DNA of 64,000 nucleotides from Anaerolineae bacterium. GTDB lineage: Bacteria; Chloroflexota; Anaerolineae; Aggregatilineales; Phototrophicaceae. The notes below the pieces were generated by a model that saw nothing but the letters and a program-made list of their open reading frames with translations, did no database searches and was not told where the DNA came from. The position numbers and the translations under genes were made by a program. Location of the stretch: positions 124,001 through 188,000 of the forward strand of contig JANWYT010000023.1 in the NCBI GenBank assembly GCA_025055175.1, in the 5' to 3' direction. Shown piece after piece: positions 10,760 through 18,947 of this stretch; positions within the stretch are counted from its first letter, which is position 1, and every line of letters begins with the position of its first letter.

Positions 10760-10922
10760 AGAAGTGGACAAAAAAAGACTCGTCTGGCAAGGCAAGAGCG
10801 GGTAATATCTACGATGAATTTAATGAGCGTCTCCTTGCCTGGGCAATCCTGGCCGAGGAGCGTGTCACCACCGACAGATTTCATGCCTGCATGGGCAGGC
10901 TTGGGTTTGAGAGGGGGCATTG

Positions 10923-11786
10923 GTGTTAGAAGCGCAAGCAAGACGCCGACAACAGCGATCAGGTCTGCTCCTGGCGCTGCCGGCCATCATCTGGTTAGGC
11001 TTATTTTTCTTGCTGCCGCTGGGCATTGTGGGCGTGTTCAGCTTTCTGACGCGCGAAGCAGCCGGCATTGTGTCTTTGCCTTTCACCCTGGAGCATTACG
11101 AGCGCACCTTCGGCGTCTTCTCGGTGGTGCTGTGGCGCAGCGTATGGATTTCCGTCGTCTCAACCGTCATCTGCTTGCTGATCGGCTATCCATTGGCTTT
11201 CTTCATCGCCACGCGCCAAAACAACTGGGTGCGCCAACTGTGCCTGTTCATGGTGGTGTTGCCCTTCTGGACGAATTTCCTAGTGCGCACCTATGCTTGG
11301 CGCATTCTGCTAGGCGACCAGGGGACGATCAACGCCATCTTGCAGGGCTTGGGGCTGATTGACGCGCCGCTGACGCTGCTCAACACGCCGTTCGCGGTCA
11401 TCCTGGGCTTGGTGTACGGCTTCCTACCCTTCATGGTGCTGCCCATCTACGCTAGCGTGGATCGTTTCGACTTCAAGTACGTCGATGCTGCCCACGACCT
11501 GGGGGCGAACGACATCAAAGCCTTCTTCCGCGTGGTGCTGCCGATGACGCTGCCGGGCGTGTTCGCAGGCAGCGCGCTGGTCTTCATCCCCTGTGTGGGC
11601 GCGTTCGTCACCCCCGACCTGTTGGGCGGCACGCAGGGCCTGATGATCGGCAACCTCATCAGCCGTCAGTTCGGCCAGTCGCTCAACTTGCCGCTCGGCT
11701 CAGCTCTATCCGTGACGATGATGCTCATCGTCATGGTGGCGCTGCTGGCTTACGTCCGCTTGGGCAATCGGAGGCTTGGGGGATGA
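10923..11786 (+). CDS. potB: Spermidine/putrescine ABC transporter permease PotB
   Basis: Six hydrophobic segments and the permease EAA loop 'DAAHDLGANDIKAFFRVVLP' identify the first inner-membrane subunit of a polyamine importer (PotB type; about 287 aa, normal length). The phrase 'LPFWTNFLVRTYAWRILL' is characteristic of this family. GTG 10923 is preceded by GGGGG five bases upstream; a TTG at 10920 is the alternative. A 6-bp hairpin (10885-10900) sits just before the ribosome site. The end overlaps potC by four bases, so the two permeases are translationally coupled. Confidence 0.92.
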   Translation: MLEAQARRRQQRSGLLLALPAIIWLGLFFLLPLGIVGVFSFLTREAAGIVSLPFTLEHYERTFGVFSVVLWRSVWISVVSTVICLLIGYPLAFFIATRQNNWVRQLCLFMVVLPFWTNFLVRTYAWRILLGDQGTINAILQGLGLIDAPLTLLNTPFAVILGLVYGFLPFMVLPIYASVDRFDFKYVDAAHDLGANDIKAFFRVVLPMTLPGVFAGSALVFIPCVGAFVTPDLLGGTQGLMIGNLISRQFGQSLNLPLGSALSVTMMLIVMVALLAYVRLGNRRLGG

Positions 11787-12724
11787 GCGCTGCACAGACT
11801 GTTCAGCAATCCTTCAGCAGTGAGGTCAAGACCAGGACGTTTGAGGTCAACGAGCGTCAGCTCAGCCTGGATCGGCTGGTGCGTCGCATAGGCAAGGTGG
11901 GCCTGCTCTTCAACCCCATCTTCTCGTTCTTCTTCTTGTGGGCGCCCATCCTGGTGCTGGTCATCTTCTCCTTCAACGATTCGCGCTCGGTGGCCACTTT
12001 CAGCGGCTTCACGTTGCGCTGGTATCTGAACATCTTCAGCGGGGCGGTGGGGGCTGGCGATAACTTCTCGACCGCGCTGTTGCTGGACTCGCTGCGCAAC
12101 AGCCTCGTCATCGGCGTGATCGCCACGCTGATTAGCTCAGTCATCGGCACGATGGTGTCGTTGGCCTTGTCGCGCAGCGACTTCCCTGGCAAGCGCGTGC
12201 TAGACGCGGTGCTGTACCTGCCCGTCGTCATCCCAGAGATCACGCAGGGCGTCTCGCTGGCGGTGTTCTTCAACGCTATCTTCGGTTGGTGGAACATGAC
12301 CACCGGCCAGCGCGTGTCGATGGGCCTGGAGACGGTCATCATCGGCCATGTGGCCTTCACCATCTCGTTCGTGGCGGTGGTGGTGCGGGCGCGCTTGGCA
12401 GATATGAACCCCAAGCTAGAGGAGGCGGCCCGCGACCTGGGCGCGAACGAATGGCGCACCTTCTGGGCCATCACCTTCCCGCTGGCCCTGCCAGGGATCA
12501 TCGCTGGGGCGCTGCTGGCCTTCACTCTGTCGCTGGATGACTTCTTGGTCACTTTCTTCACATCGGGCGCCGGCACGAACACCTTGCCCGTGTTCGTCTA
12601 CGGCCTGCTGCGCCTGACCGTCACGCCCGAGATCAACGCCATCTCCACCATCATGATCCTGGCGTCCACCCTCCTCATCGGGATTTCGCTGGCCTTGCAG
12701 GGGCGCAACGCCGTGCGCGGCTGA
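11783..12724 (+). CDS. potC: Spermidine/putrescine ABC transporter permease PotC
   Basis: Second permease of the importer (313 aa), with the EAA loop 'EEAARDLGANEWRTFWAITF' and family text such as 'LALSRSDFPGKRVLD' and 'LDDFLVTFFTSG', typical of PotC. The first 45 residues form a cytoplasmic extension before the first membrane segment, longer than in E. coli PotC. It begins with an ATGA overlap with potB and is followed after 63 bases by the binding-protein genes. Confidence 0.92.
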   Translation: MSAAQTVQQSFSSEVKTRTFEVNERQLSLDRLVRRIGKVGLLFNPIFSFFFLWAPILVLVIFSFNDSRSVATFSGFTLRWYLNIFSGAVGAGDNFSTALLLDSLRNSLVIGVIATLISSVIGTMVSLALSRSDFPGKRVLDAVLYLPVVIPEITQGVSLAVFFNAIFGWWNMTTGQRVSMGLETVIIGHVAFTISFVAVVVRARLADMNPKLEEAARDLGANEWRTFWAITFPLALPGIIAGALLAFTLSLDDFLVTFFTSGAGTNTLPVFVYGLLRLTVTPEINAISTIMILASTLLIGISLALQGRNAVRG

Positions 12725-12787
12725 TTGATCCTGCCCAGTATGAGCCAACTTCTGTCTGTCAACCGCTAGTCGTAAAGGAATGAGACC

Positions 12788-13879
12788 ATGATGCAACGAT
12801 GGATAGGACTCGTCATGCTGCTGGCTCTGCTCGGCGGCGTCCTTTTTGCTCAGGACAAGCCCAAAGTCGAACCCTGGGTTTGCCCGCCTGGGTTCGAAGG
12901 CCAGAAGCTGAGCGTCTTCAACTGGTCAACCTACATCGCCGAAGACACCATCCCCAACTTTGAGAAGGCCTGCGGTGTCACGGTGGACTACTCCATCTAC
13001 GAGAGCAGCGAAGCGATGCTGAGCAAGATCATCCAGGGCAATCCTGGCTACGATATCGTCGTGCCGAGCGGCAACACGGTGGGGCGCATGATTGAACTTG
13101 ACTTGGCCATCCCGCTGGACAAGTCGCTCATCCCCAACTTCGCCAACGTCAGCGAAGCCCTGCGCGATCCGTCTTACGACCCCGGCAACGTCTACAGCAT
13201 TCCCTACCAGTGGGGGACGATTGGCGTGGGCTACAACCGCGAGAAGGTGGGCTACGAAATCACCTCCTGGGAGCAGGTGTGGAACTATCCGGGCAAAGTG
13301 GCCTGGCTGAACGACCCGCGCGCCATCATGGGCATTGGCCTGCACCTGCTGGGCTTCGACCCCAACAGCACCGACGCGGATGAAATCGCCCAAGCCCGCG
13401 ACTTCCTCATCTCCAAAGGCGGCAATGTGGTCGCCATCGCCGGCGACGACGGCCAAGTCCTGCTGGAACGCGGCGACGTGGACATCACCATCGAATACAA
13501 CGGCGACATCGTCAACCTGGGCTATGAATGCGAATGCGACACCTTCGCCTATGTTGTGCCGGAAGAAGGCTCGGTGATTTGGGTGGACAGCATGATGATC
13601 CCCAAAGACGCGCCCAACGTGGCCCTGGCCCATGCCTTCATCGACTACATCCTGCACCCGCAGGTGGGCGCAGACATCAGCAACTACACCACTTACGCCT
13701 CGCCCAACCAGGCCGCGATTGACCTGGGCCTGATTGAGGAAGTCTACCTGAACGATCCGGCCATCTACCCCGATGAGAAGAAGTTAGAGCGCTTGTTCTC
13801 CATCGACCACGTAGGTTCGGAAGTCGAGGTCATCTACAGCAACGCTTGGGATGAATTGCTGATCTTCTTGGGACGCTGA
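12788..13879 (+). CDS. potD: Polyamine-binding protein PotD, first copy
   Basis: An extracellular solute-binding protein of 363 residues with an N-terminal signal segment ('LVMLLALLGGVLFAQ'). Family text includes 'VFNWSTYIAEDTIPNFEKA', 'YDIVVPSGNTVGRM', 'SIPYQWGTIGVGYN' and 'HAFIDYILHP', typical of PotD/PotF proteins. There is no lipobox Cys, so anchoring is by an uncleaved signal segment, or the protein is free. AAAGGA precedes the ATG-ATG start; ATG 12791 is the alternative. The next gene is a second, related PotD. Confidence 0.92.
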   Translation: MMQRWIGLVMLLALLGGVLFAQDKPKVEPWVCPPGFEGQKLSVFNWSTYIAEDTIPNFEKACGVTVDYSIYESSEAMLSKIIQGNPGYDIVVPSGNTVGRMIELDLAIPLDKSLIPNFANVSEALRDPSYDPGNVYSIPYQWGTIGVGYNREKVGYEITSWEQVWNYPGKVAWLNDPRAIMGIGLHLLGFDPNSTDADEIAQARDFLISKGGNVVAIAGDDGQVLLERGDVDITIEYNGDIVNLGYECECDTFAYVVPEEGSVIWVDSMMIPKDAPNVALAHAFIDYILHPQVGADISNYTTYASPNQAAIDLGLIEEVYLNDPAIYPDEKKLERLFSIDHVGSEVEVIYSNAWDELLIFLGR

Positions 13880-13915
13880 GATTCTGAGATTCATCGGGTT
13901 CATGAAGAGGTTGCC

Positions 13916-15001
13916 ATGCATCGCTTAATCGCTCTCAGCCTACTGACCCTTGTCGCAAGCCTCAGCCTGGCCCAGGACAAGCCCAAAGTTGAACCCTGGG
14001 TTTGCCCGCCTGGGTTTGAGGGCCAAACGCTGCACGTCTTCAACTGGTCGAGCTATATCGCCCCCAACACCATCGGTGACTTCGAAGCGGCCTGCGGCGT
14101 GACTATCGTCTATTCGGTCTACGATAGCAACGAGACCATGCTGGCCAAGCTGGTGCGCGGCAACCCTGGCTACGACATTGCCGTGCCGAGCGGCAGCGCC
14201 GTCGGGCGCATGATCCAGCTTGACCTGCTTGAGCCGCTGGATTTGGACAAGCTGCCTCAGCTGGCCACTATCTCCAGTGATCTGCTCAACCCACCCTACG
14301 ATCCTGGCAACGTCTACAGCGTGCCGTACCAGTGGGGGACGACGGGCATTGGCTACAATCGCAAGAAGGTGACTCAGCCCATCAGCTCTTGGGATGACCT
14401 GTGGAATTATCAGGGCAAGGTGGCCTGGCTGGGCGACATGCGCGGCATGATGGGCATTGCCCTGCACTTGCTGGGCTTCAGCCCAGATACGACTGATCCC
14501 GACGAGATCACCGCTGCCCGCGACTTCTTGCTGTCTAAAGGCGACAACGTGGCCATCATCGCCACTGGCGACGGCCAGATCATGCTGGAGCGCGGCGACG
14601 TGGACATGGTGATCGGCTACAACGGCAGCATTATCGCCCTCAAGTACAGCTGCGAGTGCGACGACTTCGCTTACGTCGTGCCGCAGGAAGGCAGCTTCAT
14701 CTGGGTCGACAACCTGGTCATCCCCAGGGGCGCGCCCAACCCAGAACTAGCCCACGTCTTCATCGACTACATCTTGCACCCACAGACCAACGCCGACATC
14801 AGCAACTTCACAGCCTATGGCTCGCCCAACCAGGTGGCCATCGACGCGGGCCTGATCGACGAAGCGCTGCTGGCCAACGAGGGCATTTACCCGCCGCCTG
14901 CCATCCGCGAGAAGCTGTTCTTCATCGGCCCTGTGCCAAACCAAGTCGATGTCCTCTACAGCGACGCCTGGGATGAAGTCGCCATCCTGCTCAGTCGTTG
15001 A
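13916..15001 (+). CDS. potD: Polyamine-binding protein PotD, second copy
   Basis: 361 residues, clearly a tandem duplicate of the preceding gene. After the signal peptide both share an identical 'AQDKPKVEPWVCPPGFEGQ' opening and the same sequence of motifs, but they differ through the lobes (for example 'SSYIAPNTIGDFEAACG' here). Divergence at many positions, including around the binding cleft ('VYDSNETM' against 'IYESSEAM'), suggests the copies may prefer different polyamines. The gap to copy one is 36 bases, and a stable hairpin follows before potA. Confidence 0.92.
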   Translation: MHRLIALSLLTLVASLSLAQDKPKVEPWVCPPGFEGQTLHVFNWSSYIAPNTIGDFEAACGVTIVYSVYDSNETMLAKLVRGNPGYDIAVPSGSAVGRMIQLDLLEPLDLDKLPQLATISSDLLNPPYDPGNVYSVPYQWGTTGIGYNRKKVTQPISSWDDLWNYQGKVAWLGDMRGMMGIALHLLGFSPDTTDPDEITAARDFLLSKGDNVAIIATGDGQIMLERGDVDMVIGYNGSIIALKYSCECDDFAYVVPQEGSFIWVDNLVIPRGAPNPELAHVFIDYILHPQTNADISNFTAYGSPNQVAIDAGLIDEALLANEGIYPPPAIREKLFFIGPVPNQVDVLYSDAWDEVAILLSR

Positions 15002-15022
15002 CGAAACCACACCAACCACGAT

Positions 15023-15040
15023 GGGGCGGTCATCCGCCCC
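15023..15040 (+). other. GC-rich intercistronic hairpin between potD2 and potA
   Basis: GGGGCGG (15023-15029) and CCGCCCC (15034-15040) form a perfect 7-bp stem with a four-base loop. There is no T tract. Its position between the binding-protein genes and the ATPase gene suits a processing or stability element, or an attenuating terminator. Confidence 0.5.
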
Positions 15041-15067
15041 TTGGCCGATTCTAGAGAGCGCAGCCCC

Positions 15068-16204
15068 ATGACCCCTGATGTTGAACTGAGGCAAGTCGTC
15101 AAGGAATTTTCCGCGGCCGGCAAGAGCAAACGAGCTGGCTACCAAGTGCGGGCGGTGGATAACGTCAACCTGCAAATCGCCCAGGGTGAATTCTTCGCCA
15201 TGTTAGGGCCTTCGGGTTGCGGCAAGACGACCACCCTGCGCATGATCGCTGGCTTTGAGACGCCCACCAGCGGCGAAATCTACATTCGCGGCAAGGCCGT
15301 CCACGACATTCCGCCCTTCCATCGCCCCGTGAACACGGTCTTCCAGGATTACGCCCTGTTCCCGCACATGACCGTCATCCAAAACGTGATGTTCGGCCTG
15401 CGCATGGAGGGCGTGCCACGCCAGGAAGCCCAGCGTCGCGCCGAAGAAGCGCTGGACATGGTCAAGCTGAGTCACGCCGCCGCCCGCCGCCCCAACCAGC
15501 TGAGCGGTGGTCAGCAGCAGCGCGTAGCCCTGGCTCGCGCCCTGGTCAAGCGCCCGTCTGTGCTGTTGCTCGATGAGCCGCTCGGCGCGCTTGACCTCAA
15601 GCTGCGCAAGGAAATGCAAGCAGAACTCAAGACCATGCAGCAGCGCGTCGGCATCACCTTCATCTTCGTCACCCACGACCAAGAAGAGGCCATGAGCATG
15701 GCCAATCGTATCGCCGTCATGCACGAAGGCCACGTCCTCCAGGTCGGCACAGCCCGCGACATTTACGAGCGCCCAGTCAATCGCTTCGTAGCCGACTTCA
15801 TCGGCGAGACCAACTTCTTCGTCGGCAACTTGGTAGAGAAGCGCGACAAAGTCGGCGTGGTCAAGCTGGCCGACGGCGCGACCTTTGAAGCCAGCTTGCC
15901 GCTCGATGCTAGCAGCGTCTCTGAGGGCAAGGTGACGGTGGCCCTGCGACCAGAGCGCATTGGCATCTTCCCGCCTGGTGAAGAAGACGACATGCCTAGA
16001 GAAGTGCCGCTGAACGTCTTGGAGGGCGTGTTGTACGAGATGGACTACATCGGCACAGATACGCGCTACACCGTCGAAATTGCGGGCACAACGTTGGTCG
16101 TGCGCGAACAGAACGTCGATTACGAAGACAACTACGACTTCCGCCTGGGCCAGACGGTGAAGATTTTCTTCCCCGCCGTCAGTGCCACCATTTTGCAGGA
16201 ATGA
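15068..16204 (+). CDS. potA: Spermidine/putrescine ABC transporter ATPase PotA
   Basis: The 378-residue ATPase has Walker A 'GPSGCGKTT', signature 'LSGGQQQRVALARAL', Walker B 'VLLLDEPLGALD', the H-loop 'FVTHDQEEAM' and a C-terminal TOBE domain from about residue 290. It energises import through PotB/PotC. I chose ATG 15068 (GAGAG upstream) over the TTG at 15041, which lies in the foot of the hairpin. The gap to the C45 protein gene is 22 bases, so that gene is probably in the same operon. Confidence 0.93.
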   Translation: MTPDVELRQVVKEFSAAGKSKRAGYQVRAVDNVNLQIAQGEFFAMLGPSGCGKTTTLRMIAGFETPTSGEIYIRGKAVHDIPPFHRPVNTVFQDYALFPHMTVIQNVMFGLRMEGVPRQEAQRRAEEALDMVKLSHAAARRPNQLSGGQQQRVALARALVKRPSVLLLDEPLGALDLKLRKEMQAELKTMQQRVGITFIFVTHDQEEAMSMANRIAVMHEGHVLQVGTARDIYERPVNRFVADFIGETNFFVGNLVEKRDKVGVVKLADGATFEASLPLDASSVSEGKVTVALRPERIGIFPPGEEDDMPREVPLNVLEGVLYEMDYIGTDTRYTVEIAGTTLVVREQNVDYEDNYDFRLGQTVKIFFPAVSATILQE

Positions 16205-16226
16205 CACGAAAGACGAGAAGCAGACG

Positions 16227-17315
16227 ATGAAGATGGGGTCGCTGCGCGTCCTGAAGCTGAGCGGGACGCCCTACGAGATGGGTTTTCAGCATGGGCAGGC
16301 CTACCACGAGGCCATCCATCATTTCACGGAAGAGCGCCTGCGCCTGAGCTGCGAGCCACACTGGACGGGTCGCAGCCTCAGCCGCGAAGCCGTGCTAGAG
16401 CTGGCCCGCGCCTGCCTGCACGAACACGAGACCTACTGCCCCGACCTAATGGAGGAACTGCGCGGCATGGCCGACGCGACCGGCTTGGGCCTGCCAGAGT
16501 TGCTCATCATGAACGGCTTCACCGATTTCGTCGATCTGGTGTACAACGCCGAACAGGCCATGCCCTCTCTGCCCATCCCCCAGGACGACTGCACGGCCTT
16601 CCTCATCCCGCCCGCGCGCAGCGCCGACGGTCACGGCCTGTACGGCCAAACTTGGGACATGCACCACACCGCCACTCCACACGTCATCCTGATCGATGGC
16701 CAGCCCCACGCTGGCCCGCGCTTCCTGACCTTCACGACTGCCGGCTGCGTAGGCATGATCGGCATGAACGAAGCGGGCATTTGCGTCGGGATCAACAACC
16801 TGATGGCCAGCGACGGCCAGATCGGCGTCATGTGGGTGTTCGTGGCCCGCAAAATCCTCCAGCAGACCAACCTCGACGACGCGCTGAAGTGCATCACCGA
16901 AGCTAAGCTGAGCGGCGGCCACAACTACTTGCTCATGGACAGGGAAGGGCGCGGCTACAACGTAGAAGCCATGAGTACGCGCGTGCAAATAGAGCCGCTG
17001 GCCGAACAGCCTCTCGTCCACACCAACCACTGCTTGACGGCGCATAACCACGAAGTAGAGCGCGAACGGCTGCCCGCTAGCATTGAGAGCAGCCATAAGC
17101 GCTATCAGCGCGCCCACGAGCTGCTGAGCCAGCCTGCCGTCACCCCCGACATGCTCATGGAGGTCACCCGCGACCCGCAAGCGATTTGTGTGCGTCCTCA
17201 GCCTCCCTTCATGGTGGAGACCTGCGGCGCGGCCATCATGCGGCCCGCGACAGGCGACTTTTGGGCCGTGTGGGGTCTGCCCGATGAGAACGACTACGAG
17301 CATTTTCAGCTGTAG
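16227..17315 (+). CDS. C45-family acyltransferase/peptidase-like hydrolase
   Basis: The protein (362 aa) matches the acyl-CoA:6-aminopenicillanate acyltransferase (C45, Ntn-hydrolase) pattern. A propeptide-like first part has 'GTPYEMGFQHGQAY'; the candidate nucleophile is Cys122 in 'DDCTAFLI', where the chain would self-cleave; then come 'GQTWDMH' and 'MIGMNEAGICVGINN'. Family members hydrolyse or form amide bonds. As the last gene of the pot operon it may release amines from N-acyl amides or acylate imported polyamines (inference). The frame opens at 16182 inside potA; ATG 16227 fits better, with only a weak GAGAAG ribosome site. Confidence 0.82.
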   Translation: MKMGSLRVLKLSGTPYEMGFQHGQAYHEAIHHFTEERLRLSCEPHWTGRSLSREAVLELARACLHEHETYCPDLMEELRGMADATGLGLPELLIMNGFTDFVDLVYNAEQAMPSLPIPQDDCTAFLIPPARSADGHGLYGQTWDMHHTATPHVILIDGQPHAGPRFLTFTTAGCVGMIGMNEAGICVGINNLMASDGQIGVMWVFVARKILQQTNLDDALKCITEAKLSGGHNYLLMDREGRGYNVEAMSTRVQIEPLAEQPLVHTNHCLTAHNHEVERERLPASIESSHKRYQRAHELLSQPAVTPDMLMEVTRDPQAICVRPQPPFMVETCGAAIMRPATGDFWAVWGLPDENDYEHFQL

Positions 17316-17582
17316 AGAAGAGCGTCTGGCCAGCGCCGACGCATAACCTTCTGAGGAAGGAGGGAGGGAATCCTGAGAAAGAGATGGGGATGAGGGTCGA
17401 GACGAGCTACCAGCACCTATGCGCCTATGCTCACCTCAAAAATGAGAAGACTCTGAGTCTCTGTGGCTAAACTCAGGACTTATCATCTATATTGTTTAAT
17501 ATGAGCCGTTAGTTTTGGCGGCTCGCGGGCGAGTGTTCACGTCCTCCCCACCTTGTATCCGTCCCTATCAAGGAAGTGTTCT
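17316..17582. other. Intergenic region after the pot operon
   Basis: No gene is visible. It contains a purine-rich stretch (17350-17400), a 6-bp hairpin with a 12-base loop around 17453-17476 (CTGAGT/ACTCAG) and an AT-rich segment near 17480-17505 that may hold the promoter of the following GNAT. No box pair with good spacing was found. Confidence 0.3.
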
Positions 17583-18242
17583 ATGGACGACAACGGCATA
17601 CGCATTGACATCATCCGCCCTCAGTACGCTAAGGGGCTGGAACGTCTCCAGCGCGATTGCTTCCCCACGTTGGCAGACAGCGAACTAATGCGGGAAGAAC
17701 ACTTTTTAATGCATTGCAAACTATTTCCTGAAGGCAATTTTGTAGCTTTGCACGGCGAGCGCGTGGTCGGCTTGGGAGCAGGCTTCCTAATCGACTTCGA
17801 CTTCCGCCGCCCCCAGCATAGATTCATGGACATCCTGGCGCACGGCTACTACACCAATCACAACCCCAAAGGCGCGTACTACTACGGCGCCGACATGAGC
17901 GTCCATCCTGACTACAGGCGGCGCGGCATTGCTAGGCGCTTGTACGACGCGCGCAAGGGCATCATCCGCAAGCTGAATCGGCGTGGGCTGGTGGCTGGCG
18001 GCCTCATCCCCGACTACGCTAAGCACAAGGCGTATATGTCCGCTGAGGAATACGTCGCGCGGGTGGTGGCGGGTGAACTGTATGACAGCACCCTGAGCGT
18101 GCAGCTCAAGAACGGCTTCCGCGTCGTCACCATGTTGCGCGACTACATCGAAGACAGCGCTTCCGACAATTGGGCCGCGCTGATCTTGTGGGAGAATCCC
18201 GACTACGATCGTCACCGTCACCCTCACCAGGCTCGCGCTTAG
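17583..18242 (+). CDS. GNAT-family N-acetyltransferase (paralogue of 9805-10479)
   Basis: 219 residues with motif A 'ADMSVHPDYRRRGIARRLY' (R-x-x-G-x-A acetyl-CoA loop). It aligns along its whole length with the GNAT at 9805-10479, including 'HNPKGAYYYG', 'MSAEEYVARVV' and 'LILWENPD'. ATG 17583 is preceded by AAGGAAG at good spacing, which decides against the upstream start at 17553. It is transcribed in the same direction as the pot genes but separated by 267 bases, so it probably has its own promoter. Substrate unknown; polyamines are suggested by location. Confidence 0.83.
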   Translation: MDDNGIRIDIIRPQYAKGLERLQRDCFPTLADSELMREEHFLMHCKLFPEGNFVALHGERVVGLGAGFLIDFDFRRPQHRFMDILAHGYYTNHNPKGAYYYGADMSVHPDYRRRGIARRLYDARKGIIRKLNRRGLVAGGLIPDYAKHKAYMSAEEYVARVVAGELYDSTLSVQLKNGFRVVTMLRDYIEDSASDNWAALILWENPDYDRHRHPHQARA

Positions 18243-18259
18243 CGCGGCCGCGAATCTAT

Positions 18260-18277
18260 GGGCGCCCGCGTGCGCCC
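18260..18277 (+). terminator. Hairpin after the second GNAT gene
   Basis: GGGCGC (18260-18265) pairs with GCGCCC (18272-18277), followed by TCTTCTC rather than a full T run. A weak terminator is likely. Confidence 0.35.
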
Positions 18278-18422
18278 TCTTCTCGCACCCTCTGCTCAGA
18301 AGCGAATGACAAATGACCATCTGAATCGTGACAGGTGACAAGCGTCTTATGGATCACCTTTCGCTATGCTTGTGGCAGATGGTAGTTTGCTGATCAGAGG
18401 TCACTTTGCGGAAGGGCTTTGT

Positions 18423-18947
18423 ATGCAACCCAAGAAACTCACGCCGCCCAACGACGACAAGCGCTGGCGACTTGTAGGCGCAACCATGCGCAAGCATGGC
18501 TTCTTGCCTTCGGCGCTGATTGAGACCCTTCACACTGTCCAAGAAGCCTTCGGCTACTTGGATGACCAATCGCTGCGCTGGGTAGCCCTCAACCTGCGCG
18601 TGCCGCTCAGCCGCGTCTACGGCGTGGCCACGTTCTACAACTACTTCACCCTCAAGCCGCAGGGCGAACATACCTGCGTCGTATGCCTGGGGACGGCCTG
18701 CTATATCAAGGGCGCGCCAGACATCCTGGAAGCCATCCAGGCCCAGGAAGACATTAAGCCCGGCGAGACCAGCGCCGACAAGAAGGTATCGTTGCTGATT
18801 GCGCGCTGCATTGGCGCGTGCGGTTTAGCGCCTGCTGTCGTCTACGATGGCGAGGTGGTGGGCAAGCTCGGCCCAGAGCAGGCGCTGGCCCGCATAAACG
18901 CCTGGCGCGCCAATAAAGCCGAGGAGGTGGCTCATGCTGCTGGATGA
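18423..18947 (+). CDS. hoxE: NAD-linked [NiFe] hydrogenase diaphorase subunit HoxE
   Basis: A 174-residue thioredoxin-like [2Fe-2S] protein related to NuoE. The cluster cysteines are in '[10 protein letters not shown]' and, about 35 residues later, '[12 protein letters not shown]'. The text '[15 protein letters not shown]' is also diagnostic. GGAAGGG precedes ATG 18423, so the frame extension back to 18366 is rejected. It passes electrons between the hydrogenase module and HoxF. The gene overlaps hoxF by 14 bases. A weak 6-bp inverted repeat (18333-18338 with 18354-18359) lies in the upstream gap. Confidence 0.93.
   Translation: MQPKKLTPPNDDKRWRLVGATMRKHGFLPSALIETLHTVQEAFGYLDDQSLRWVALNLRVPLSRVYGVATFYNYFTLKPQGEHTCVVCLGTACYIKGAPDILEAIQAQEDIKPGETSADKKVSLLIARCIGACGLAPAVVYDGEVVGKLGPEQALARINAWRANKAEEVAHAAG

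Noticed and set aside
10483-10929. 148-aa rightward frame in the pot control region
   Set aside because: No ribosome site and no coherent protein features; it spans the inverted repeat and the potB start.
18390-18405. Possible FNR-type box upstream of hoxE
   Set aside because: The CTGATCAG dyad there does not match TTGAT-N4-ATCAA.
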